Source of the DNA: Chitinimonas viridis
Lineage (GTDB): Bacteria; Pseudomonadota; Gammaproteobacteria; Burkholderiales; Chitinimonadaceae
Direction of reading: 5' to 3'
DNA length: 64,000 nt
Assembly (NCBI RefSeq): GCF_030409555.1
Contig: NZ_JAUFPU010000019.1
Span: forward strand, 186,001 to 250,000
This document shows, piece by piece, positions 55,395-62,771 of this stretch. Position numbers and translations under genes: made by a program. Every line of letters starts with the position of its first letter. Position 1 is the stretch's first letter. The notes under the pieces are model-generated. The model saw only the letters and a list, made by a program, of their open reading frames with translations, was not told where the DNA came from and ran no database searches.

Positions 55395-55448
55395 AGCGCC
55401 CTCCATCCAGGCTCACATCCTAAGCGTGCGACGTTGTCGGCGTCGAAC

Positions 55449-55464
55449 ATTACAAATTTGTAAT
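55449..55464. promoter_or_regulatory. Perfect 16-bp palindrome, probable CusR/CopR box
   Basis: ATTACAAATTTGTAAT, identical on both strands, between the response-regulator gene and the His-rich gene. CusR/HprR/CopR-family regulators recognise TTACAA-N2-3-TTGTAA-type palindromes, so this fits the adjacent regulator. It is 55 bp from one start and 66 bp from the other, placed to control both arms. Confidence 0.8.
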
Positions 55465-55529
55465 CAGAATGTCAGCTTGATGACGAGCGGCGCCACCTAA
55501 AGTAAGTGGCAACTTAGCAGGAGGTGTAG

Positions 55530-55850
55530 ATGCGGTCGCATATTGGATTGGTGGCACTTGTCGGCATGGTGGCCTTGGGGGCTGCTGCGGTAGAGCCTGT
55601 GCCCGCCGCGGCGGTTTATCAGTCGGCCTTTGATGCCTATGCACCCTGGCAGGCCCAGTTGCCGCCACCGCAATGGCAGGCAGCCAACAAGGAGATGGCT
55701 GTACTGGGCGGGCATGCCGGGCATGCCAAAGCGCAGCCAGGGCAGGCAGACATGAAGCATCACCACGCGCATCACGGCAAGAAGATGACCGATCAGCAGC
55801 AGCCTGGCGCTGCGCCGGCTGAGCACCAACACGCAGGAGGCAAGCAATGA
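55530..55850 (+). CDS. Small exported His-rich protein, first gene of copper operon
   Basis: A 106-residue protein with a signal peptide (to AAAVEP) and no recognised family. The C-terminal half has many histidines and a few methionines (GGHAGHAK, MKHHHAHHGKKM, EHQHAGG), as in metal-scavenging periplasmic proteins. AGGAGGTG 5-7 nt before the ATG is a near-ideal ribosome-binding site. It overlaps the TolC-family gene by 4 nt. A periplasmic copper buffer is likely by composition and context. Confidence 0.75.
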   Translation: MRSHIGLVALVGMVALGAAAVEPVPAAAVYQSAFDAYAPWQAQLPPPQWQAANKEMAVLGGHAGHAKAQPGQADMKHHHAHHGKKMTDQQQPGAAPAEHQHAGGKQ

Positions 55851-57274
55851 GGCTTGCTGGTGTGGCGCAACATGCCCGCGCCAGGCAGGGCTTGGCTGCG
55901 GTGCTGGTGGCACTGCTGGCGGGCTGCGCATCGGTCTCGCCCGATGGCGCCATTGCCGATATGAAGCAATGGGTCGGTGGGGGGCACTCGGGCGCACTGA
56001 AGCTGGTGGTGAGCGAAGCCGATGAGCGCGACCGGGCCAAGGCCGTTGATGCGCTGCTGTCCAAGCCCTTGGGGGCCGACGATGCAGTGCGGCTGGCCAT
56101 GCTCAATAACCGGTCGGTGCAGGCTAAGCTGGCCCAGATAGGCGTAGCCCAAGCCGAGCTGGCGCAGGCTTCGCGCCTGGAGAACCCCACACTCAGCTTC
56201 GGCAAGCTGCGTAGTGGCGATGAGGTTGAATACGAACGGGCCTTTCGCATCGATATCCTGGGTGTGTTGTTCATTCCGTGGCGTACGGCAATCGAGACAC
56301 GCAAGGTAGAGCAGGAGAAACTGCGTGTGGCAGGCGACATCACCCGCATCGCGCTGGACACCCGTAAGGCCTGGGTCAATGCCGTGGCGGCGGAGCAATC
56401 GGCCCGCTATATGGCGGATGTGAACGAGGCGGCTGAGGCCAGCGCCACTCTGGCCAAGCGCATGGCCGCCGTGGGTAATTTCAGCAAGCTGGCCTATGCT
56501 CGCGAGCAGGCCTATTACGCCGAAGCCACGGCCCAATTGGCGCGCGCCAGACAGGCGGCGATAGAGGCCAGGGAGCAGTTGATACGCCTGTCAGGCCTGG
56601 CCGGCCCGGATGCCAGACGACTGGCCTTGCCAGAGCGCCTGCCCGATCTTCCGGCCAAGCCGCGCGAATTCGATACGGCTGCTCAGACTGCGGTACAGAA
56701 CCGGTTGGATATCCAGATGGCCAAGCATGAAGTGAGCGGATTGGCGAGTTCGTTGGGGCTGACTCGATCCACGGGCTTCGTCAACGCACTGGAAACCTCC
56801 TACCTGCGCAACAGCACCAATGACGGGCATCGTAGCCGAGGGTATGAACTGGAGCTGCAACTGCCGTTGTTCGACTGGAGCGGCGCCAAGGTGGCGCGGG
56901 CCGAGGCTAGCTACCGCATTGCCTTTAACCGGGCAGCCGAAATCGGGATCAACGCCGAGTCGGAGTTGCGAACCAGCTATCTGGGCTATCGCAGCGCCTA
57001 CGACCTAGCCAAGCACTACCGTGATGAAATCGTGCCGCTGCGTAAATCAATCTCCGAAGAAAACCTGCTGCGTTACAACGGCATGTTGATAGGCGTGTTC
57101 GAGTTGCTGGCCGACGCCAGGGAGCAGGTTGGCAGCGTGAACGCCTATGTGGAGGCATTGCGCGCCTTCTGGGAGGCCGACGCCAATCTGGAAATGGCAG
57201 CGACCGCTGGTGGCCCAACGCGCCAGCAAGCCGAAGGCCCGATAGGGATGCCGCCTGCCGGTGGCGGACACTAG
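55847..57274 (+). CDS. TolC-family outer-membrane lipoprotein
   Basis: A 475-residue outer-membrane efflux protein of the TolC/OEP family: lipobox LLAGC, then the two-fold repeated helical barrel region with NNRSVQAKLAQIGVAQAELAQASRLENPTLSFGK and a second copy around NRLDIQMAKHEVSGLASSLGL. It lies between the His-rich protein and the multicopper oxidase. No RND pump or membrane fusion gene is in the operon, which is unusual for a CusC-like role. Confidence 0.9.
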   Translation: MRLAGVAQHARARQGLAAVLVALLAGCASVSPDGAIADMKQWVGGGHSGALKLVVSEADERDRAKAVDALLSKPLGADDAVRLAMLNNRSVQAKLAQIGVAQAELAQASRLENPTLSFGKLRSGDEVEYERAFRIDILGVLFIPWRTAIETRKVEQEKLRVAGDITRIALDTRKAWVNAVAAEQSARYMADVNEAAEASATLAKRMAAVGNFSKLAYAREQAYYAEATAQLARARQAAIEAREQLIRLSGLAGPDARRLALPERLPDLPAKPREFDTAAQTAVQNRLDIQMAKHEVSGLASSLGLTRSTGFVNALETSYLRNSTNDGHRSRGYELELQLPLFDWSGAKVARAEASYRIAFNRAAEIGINAESELRTSYLGYRSAYDLAKHYRDEIVPLRKSISEENLLRYNGMLIGVFELLADAREQVGSVNAYVEALRAFWEADANLEMAATAGGPTRQQAEGPIGMPPAGGGH

Positions 57275-57288
57275 TTTAGGAAGCACAG

Positions 57289-58659
57289 ATGAGCAATCGC
57301 AGACAGTTTCTGCAACAAGCCGCCGCAGGTCTGGTTGGGGCGGCCACCGTATCGCGCGTGGGGGCGGCCAGTCTGCCGGAGGCCGCCAGCCAGGACAGCG
57401 CAGCCATGCAGCCACCGCTGCACCCGCCGAACGGGCGGCCCTATAACCCGGTTGTGACACTCAACGGCTGGACGCTGCCGTGGCGCATGCGCGACGGCTG
57501 GAAGGAGTTCCACCTAGTGGCCGAACCGGTAGTGCGGGAGATTGCACCCGGCATGAAGGCCAATCTGTGGGGTTACAACGGCCAAAGCCCTGGGCCGACC
57601 ATAGAGTGCGTGGAGGGCGACAAGGTGCGGATTTTTGTCACCAATCGCCTGCCTGAACATACCACGGTGCACTGGCACGGCATTCTGCTGCCCAATGGCA
57701 TGGATGGTGTGGGTGGTCTGAATCAACCTCAGATCAAGCCGGGCAAGACTTTTGTCTATGAGTTCGAGATGATCAAGTCGGGCACCTTCATGTACCACCC
57801 GCATGCGGACGAAATGACGCAGATGGCCATGGGCATGATGGGGTCGCTGGTTGTCCACCCACGTAACCCCAAGTTCATGGCAGTAGACCGCGATTTCGTG
57901 TTCTTGCTGAATGCCTACGACATTGATCCTGGCAGCTACACGCCCAAGGTCAATACCATGACCGACTTCAATCTGTGGACCTGGAACAGCCGGTCCTTCC
58001 CCGGCATTGATTCACTGGTGGCACGGACCCACGACAGAGTGCGCATCCGGGTGGGCAATCTGACCATGACCAACCACCCTATCCATCTGCATGGCGTGGA
58101 CTTCGAGGTGACTTGCACCGATGGCGGCTGGGTGCCCAAATCGGCGCGCTGGCCGGAAGTGACTACCGATGTGGCGGTAGGGCAGATGCGTGCCATCGAG
58201 TTCGTGGCCAATCGGCCTGGTGATTGGGCGTTTCACTGCCATAAATCCCACCACACCATGAATGCCATGGGGCATGACGTACCCACCATGATAGGGGTGG
58301 ATCATCGCGGGCTGGTCGACAAGATCAACAAGCTGGTGCCCGAGTATATGGTCATGGGTGAACGCGGCATGGCAGACATGGGTGAGATGGAAATGGCGCT
58401 GCCCGACAACACCCTGCCCATGATGACCGGCATGGGTCAGTTCGGCCCCATCGAGATGGGTGGTATGTTCACTACCTTCAAGGTCAGGGACGATATCAAG
58501 CCTGGCGACTACAAGGACCCCGGCCCCTACAAGTATCCTGCCGGCTCGGTGGCTTACGAGTGGACGGGAGAGCTGGCCGAACCGACGCGCGCCAAGGCGC
58601 CTCCTGCCGACAGCAAGACGCTCCAGGTGATCAAACCCAACGGCCACAGCGGCCATTGA
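57289..58659 (+). CDS. Multicopper oxidase, copper-resistance type
   Basis: A 456-residue periplasmic oxidase that probably oxidises Cu(I) to less toxic Cu(II). The Tat signal NRRQFLQQA is followed by cupredoxin domains with all four copper motifs: HWH (128-130), HPH (170-172), HPIHLH (263-268) and HCHKSHH (316-322), with Met327 a likely axial ligand. The C-terminal part has Met-rich segments (MGERGMADMGEMEMALPDN). AGGAAG precedes the ATG. It is shorter than typical CopA (about 600) and lies in the copper operon. Confidence 0.92.
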   Translation: MSNRRQFLQQAAAGLVGAATVSRVGAASLPEAASQDSAAMQPPLHPPNGRPYNPVVTLNGWTLPWRMRDGWKEFHLVAEPVVREIAPGMKANLWGYNGQSPGPTIECVEGDKVRIFVTNRLPEHTTVHWHGILLPNGMDGVGGLNQPQIKPGKTFVYEFEMIKSGTFMYHPHADEMTQMAMGMMGSLVVHPRNPKFMAVDRDFVFLLNAYDIDPGSYTPKVNTMTDFNLWTWNSRSFPGIDSLVARTHDRVRIRVGNLTMTNHPIHLHGVDFEVTCTDGGWVPKSARWPEVTTDVAVGQMRAIEFVANRPGDWAFHCHKSHHTMNAMGHDVPTMIGVDHRGLVDKINKLVPEYMVMGERGMADMGEMEMALPDNTLPMMTGMGQFGPIEMGGMFTTFKVRDDIKPGDYKDPGPYKYPAGSVAYEWTGELAEPTRAKAPPADSKTLQVIKPNGHSGH

Positions 58660-58683
58660 TTCAATAGCATTAGGAAAAAACAC

Positions 58684-59190
58684 ATGCGTAACTCACTATC
58701 CCTGTTTACCTTGGCGCTGGCTTCGCTTCTTACCGTCGGACAATCGTGGGCACATGGTGGAGCAGCCAACTCGCATGCTGATAAACATGGAATTTCGGCC
58801 GACCAGGAGGAGTTTGGCCGCCAGGGTGACCCCAAAAAGGTGAGCCGGACCATTGATATCAGCATGCACGACAACATGCGATACAACCACAGCAAGATCA
58901 CGGTGCGCCAAGGCGACACCCTGCGTATTGTGCTGCACAACAAGGGCAAGATCATGCATGAGCTGGTATTGGGTACCGAGCAGAAGCTGAAGGAACACGC
59001 TGAAGTCATGAAGAAGTTCCCCAATATGGAACATGACTCGCCCTATATGGCGCACGTACCGCCCAGCAAGAAACAGGAAATCATCTGGGAGTTCAACAAG
59101 CCGGGCGAATTCATGTTCGGCTGCCTGATTCCCGGCCACTTTGAAGCTGGCATGGTTGGCCGTGTCACCGTCTTGCCGGCCAAACCCTGA
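58684..59190 (+). CDS. Cupredoxin family copper protein
   Basis: A 168-residue exported blue-copper-type protein: signal peptide to SWA, a His-rich N-terminal arm (HGGAANSHADKHG), then a cupredoxin fold with ligands His92 (IMHEL), Cys147, His152 and Met157 (FGCLIPGHFEAGM). It should accept or carry electrons or copper in the periplasm, perhaps for the oxidase 24 bp upstream. AGGAAAAAA precedes the ATG. Confidence 0.9.
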   Translation: MRNSLSLFTLALASLLTVGQSWAHGGAANSHADKHGISADQEEFGRQGDPKKVSRTIDISMHDNMRYNHSKITVRQGDTLRIVLHNKGKIMHELVLGTEQKLKEHAEVMKKFPNMEHDSPYMAHVPPSKKQEIIWEFNKPGEFMFGCLIPGHFEAGMVGRVTVLPAKP

Positions 59191-59241
59191 CACAATCGCC
59201 GCCAGCCTCTGGCAACCCTTGTATCCCCGGAAGGAACTCCG

Positions 59242-59583
59242 ATGTTGAAGCAAGTACTCCCACTCTGTCTTTTCACGATAGCCGCCCTGGCAGCTCCGTT
59301 AAGCGCGAGCGCAGAAACTTCGGCGCCTACCGCGGCAGAACATGCAAGCCATCATGAGCAGCTGACCGAAGGCGAAATCAAGAAGATTGATGCCGACCAA
59401 AAGAAGATCACCATCAAGCATGGCGAAATCAAGAACCTGGAGATGCCACCCATGACCATGGTGTTCCGGGTGAAGGATGCCGCTTTTCTGGACCAGGTAA
59501 AACCCGGCGATAAGGTGCGCTTTAAAGTGGAAAAACTGCAGGACGGCTACACCATCATGGCAATACAGCCGGCAAGCCGATAG
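59242..59583 (+). CDS. cusF: CusF-like periplasmic copper-binding protein
   Basis: A 113-residue protein with signal peptide (to SASA) and a CusF-type OB fold. The Cu(I) site residues are His60, Met71 and Met73 (in HGEIKNLEMPPMTMVF). The Trp that caps copper in E. coli CusF is Met68 here. A His cluster (EHASHHEQ) precedes the domain. GGAAGGAA supports the start. It is the last gene of the copper operon; normal function is to pass Cu(I) to an efflux pump, not present in this window. Confidence 0.88.
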   Translation: MLKQVLPLCLFTIAALAAPLSASAETSAPTAAEHASHHEQLTEGEIKKIDADQKKITIKHGEIKNLEMPPMTMVFRVKDAAFLDQVKPGDKVRFKVEKLQDGYTIMAIQPASR

Positions 59584-59766
59584 CGATTGCCCACTGGCGG
59601 GTGTCAGGCAGCGCCAGGCGATCAAGGATGTCGGTGTCCATGGCTGCGGTTTGCTATGCTTGTGCATGGTACGCAGCTTGTTCTGCCTACGACGGCCTTT
59701 GGCTGTGGCAGCCAAATCAAGTTGATTCAGTTGCTAGCCCACCCAGTTACATCACGGAGCATGGTC

Positions 59767-60201
59767 ATGTCTCTTCCATTTCACCTCGGCTTGCGACATC
59801 GCCGGCATATGGTCAGCCTGATACGGTCTGACAGCGGTAGCCGTGTGAGCGATGTACTGGGCGTGGCCTACCCGCAGGACATGAATCCAAGGCTGCGGAT
59901 ACTGGAACAGTGGGGTATGTCGCAGGCCTCGCCGCGGCGTGCCATGCAGGCGACGGTGGACATTCCCTTGCCCCGCCGCCATCAGGTTGCACTGACTTCC
60001 CAACTGAACCCCGACATCCAGTCCAGCCTGCGTGGTGGCTTTACCGGGCAACCCATAGGCAGATTGGAGACCATGCCGGGGGTAAAGGCGCGTATGCACC
60101 TGGGTACCGAGCGCAGTCCGCTCGATAGCGGCTTGCCGCCAGGGCGCGGTGGACAGATGGCGGCGACACCTATCAAGAAACCGGGTAGGGGCACACGCTA
60201 G
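59767..60201 (+). CDS. Orphan protein of unknown function
   Basis: A possible 144-residue cytoplasmic protein. ATG 59767 has CGGAG 7 nt upstream, and codon third positions are GC-rich as in the neighbours, but I recognise no family. It is rich in Arg, Pro, Met and Gln and has no signal peptide or membrane helix. Its end overlaps the convergent GNAT gene by 4 bp. The longer frame from 59587 lacks support. Confidence 0.45.
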   Translation: MSLPFHLGLRHRRHMVSLIRSDSGSRVSDVLGVAYPQDMNPRLRILEQWGMSQASPRRAMQATVDIPLPRRHQVALTSQLNPDIQSSLRGGFTGQPIGRLETMPGVKARMHLGTERSPLDSGLPPGRGGQMAATPIKKPGRGTR

Positions 60202-61379
60202 TGGCATATAGTGGCCTCGCTTTGTGCCAGGAGCGTGGTTGAATCGACCGAATCTGCCAGCAGCAGTGGCGCATCCAGTTGGGTGCATAGTGTCATCAAG
60301 GCTGCCAGGTCTGCCTCGGGTTCGATGGCAGTGCCATTCAGGTGCAGGCAGGAGAACTGTAGCGCCGCATCGGCGTCGCGTAGCGGTGGCACGGGTAGCG
60401 CACCAAAGCCCAACCTATCCAGCACACGCACGGAGCGCCTGTTGTCTGGCAGGACCGAGGTAAACAGGGTTTGCATGCCCATGGCCTTGGCCTGAGCGGT
60501 AAGCAGTGTGGTGGCGGGCAAGGCATGGCCCTGGCCTTGATAGTCCACACCCAGCCAGTAATGGATAAACGCCTGTCTCCCGACTGCCGACAAGCTGACA
60601 ACCCCGATAAAACCATAGTGCAGATGCATGACCGCGTAGTTGTGCCTGCCCACCTCTACCGCTTGTTCGGCCAGCCAGGCATGCACGGCCGCTTCGTCCG
60701 CCAGTTCTGGCAGATCGGTGGCTTGCGCGATATGCGGGTCGCGGTACTGCCAGGCTAGCGCCGCGGCGTGGGCCTCATTCAGGCTTTCCAGCCTCAGCAC
60801 GGGGCCACTGCGCACCTGGGCGGCCAATGCCTGCTGCTGGCGTAGGCGTGGGCCAATGCGGGTCTGCAGCTGCCTAGCGTCCGCATGCAAGGGGGCGTTG
60901 ACCAGCACCCGGCTCAGGTACGCCATGGCCTCCTGCAGCCGCCCTGTGGCGGCTTCACATCGTGCCAGCCACAGCCAGCAATCGGCAGGATCCCGGCTCG
61001 CCGCCCGCAGGACATACTGCGCATCGCGCACCAGCCCCCATAGCTCCAGCGCCCAGCCAAAATGGGTAAACTTGCGCGCCAGATCGGCATCCGCCACTTG
61101 GGCAGCCTGCCAGCACTGCTGCAGGGCATGGCGCCATGCCAGCCAGAGCGCCTCCGGCCAAGTCTGGATACGCTGTGGCAAGTCATCGGGCATGGCGGCA
61201 AACACGGCCTGGTGATATCCAGCTGCAGCCATCAGTTCGGGAAATGCCGTCGGCGCAAGGGTTGCAGAGGCCCACTTTACCTGACGGCACAACGCGGCCA
61301 CGGGCGAAGCACCGTAAGACTTGGGTGCACAGGGCGCGAGCTGGAAAGCCGGGTGGCGGGTCTTGGCATGTGCGTCCAT
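60198..61379 (-). CDS. Two-domain protein: helical N-terminus plus GNAT acetyltransferase
   Basis: A 393-residue protein. The C-terminal half is a GNAT domain with AFIHYWLGVDYQGQGHALPATTLL (motif A region) and TSVLPDNRRSVRVLDRLGFGA, as in RimL-like ribosomal or small-molecule acetyltransferases. The first 190 residues are all-helical, with a TPR-like stretch (DCWLWLARCEAATGRLQEAMAYLSRV), and match no family I know. It lies on the same strand as tssA/tssM, 216 bp downstream, so it may belong to the type VI locus. Substrate unknown. Confidence 0.75.
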   Translation of the reverse strand: MDAHAKTRHPAFQLAPCAPKSYGASPVAALCRQVKWASATLAPTAFPELMAAAGYHQAVFAAMPDDLPQRIQTWPEALWLAWRHALQQCWQAAQVADADLARKFTHFGWALELWGLVRDAQYVLRAASRDPADCWLWLARCEAATGRLQEAMAYLSRVLVNAPLHADARQLQTRIGPRLRQQQALAAQVRSGPVLRLESLNEAHAAALAWQYRDPHIAQATDLPELADEAAVHAWLAEQAVEVGRHNYAVMHLHYGFIGVVSLSAVGRQAFIHYWLGVDYQGQGHALPATTLLTAQAKAMGMQTLFTSVLPDNRRSVRVLDRLGFGALPVPPLRDADAALQFSCLHLNGTAIEPEADLAALMTLCTQLDAPLLLADSVDSTTLLAQSEATICH

Positions 61380-61595
61380 TTGCTCGTCCTGTTCGCCTGT
61401 TATGGACTCAAATCATTGCGGGTGGTGATGGCCAGTGTAGGCAGCAAGGTAGCCTGAACCCGCAGGCCACTCCTGATTGAGTCTGCACCGCTGCCCTTGC
61501 CGCCGAGAGGGAGCTTCGCTGGTGCTCGTCGTCCTCTTGAAGTTGTCCTCATAAGTTGGTCTCGGTTTTCAAGGGTGTAAGCTCACAGCAGGCAC

Positions 61596-62771
61596 CTACT
61601 TTTGCTCGGGGTCTAGCCCAAGCAGCTCGAATACATTCAATTGACCGCCAAATTTCATGAATACCTCGTGGTAAAGCTCAGCGGTATTCATATTGCCCCA
61701 TTCCACCGCGCGCAGTATGAGGTAGGGCACTGGGCTGTGCGGTTCGCGAGCAGCCAGATAGTCGGCAATCACGGCCAGCCGGTGATAGGCATCCGCACGG
61801 CTGCGGATAGGGCCATCACCATTACCTCCCTCATCTTCACCGCCATCGTCCTCGCTACCGCCATCGCCGCCGTCGCTTCCGCCACCACCATTCTGGCTGA
61901 CTGTGGCAACGGCTTCTCGCTTCTCTTCCTTGCCACGCGGGGCACTAAGGCGCACGCCCCGTTTGTAGAGTTCACCGGCGATCAAGGCCTGTATCTGCTC
62001 CAGCAGGCCGGCCAGGCCGTTAAGGCTGGGCGCTTCTTCGCCCCAAAGCTGGGTCAGCGTGGCGGCAAAGGATTCCAGCGCCTCCAGCGAATCAGCCAGC
62101 AGGCGATAGCAGGCGGTGTGCGACTCGGTAGAGGTTGCCGACAGCGCCGACTGGAACTCCTGCAGGGTCGTGCCCTCAATCTCCTGCTGGCCATGGCGGC
62201 CATGCATGGCGCGCAGCTGCTCATTGCGCTTGGCCTGCTCAAAGTCTGCCCAGCCGTAATCGCGGGCATTGCGGTTGGCATTGGTCAAAGGCAACAGGCG
62301 TATCTGGGGCAATAGCTTTTCATTGACCCAGCGCAGGATGTTGGCCCGATACTCCTGGTCGCCCTCGTCTATGCGGGGGTAAAGCGCTTCCCAATAGCGC
62401 TCGCACAGTGACTGCATCAGCAGGACGCATGCCGGTATGGCCTCAAAGCCTACCTTGGCGATCTGTGCTTCCAGCAGCCAGGCAGCCAGTTGCAGATCCT
62501 TGGTCTTGCTGACCAGCGCATGGGCGGCGATATCGCTGACCTTGTCCCAGTCTGCCTGCTTCAGCTCATACGCCCAGGCGCCCAGCGGCACACTGGCGTC
62601 ATCTTCGCGGCGGGCCTCCTTGATGGCGCTGTAGACACCATTTCCGCGTACCGATTTCCCGGTAGGTTTATCCGGTTCGATGGGTAGCAGCAGCTCTTCC
62701 AGGGGTATGCCCAGCCTGTCCTGGAAAAACTGCTTGGCCTTCTGCGTAAGTTCGGGGCGCATAGGGGTCAC
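61596..62771 (-). CDS. tssA: Type VI secretion protein TssA (ImpA family)
   Basis: A 391-residue T6SS baseplate/tail-capping component. N-terminal ImpA_N domain with YELKQADWDKVSDIAAHALVSKTKDLQLAAWL and CERYWEALYPRIDEGDQEYRANILRWVNE, and the C-terminal TssA region YLILRAVEWGNMNTAELYHEVF. A Gly/Asp/Glu-rich spacer separates them (around GGGGSDGGDGGSEDDGGEDEG). Its start overlaps tssM by 4 nt. ATGs at 62771 and 62762 are both possible starts. Confidence 0.92.
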   Translation of the reverse strand: MTPMRPELTQKAKQFFQDRLGIPLEELLLPIEPDKPTGKSVRGNGVYSAIKEARREDDASVPLGAWAYELKQADWDKVSDIAAHALVSKTKDLQLAAWLLEAQIAKVGFEAIPACVLLMQSLCERYWEALYPRIDEGDQEYRANILRWVNEKLLPQIRLLPLTNANRNARDYGWADFEQAKRNEQLRAMHGRHGQQEIEGTTLQEFQSALSATSTESHTACYRLLADSLEALESFAATLTQLWGEEAPSLNGLAGLLEQIQALIAGELYKRGVRLSAPRGKEEKREAVATVSQNGGGGSDGGDGGSEDDGGEDEGGNGDGPIRSRADAYHRLAVIADYLAAREPHSPVPYLILRAVEWGNMNTAELYHEVFMKFGGQLNVFELLGLDPEQK

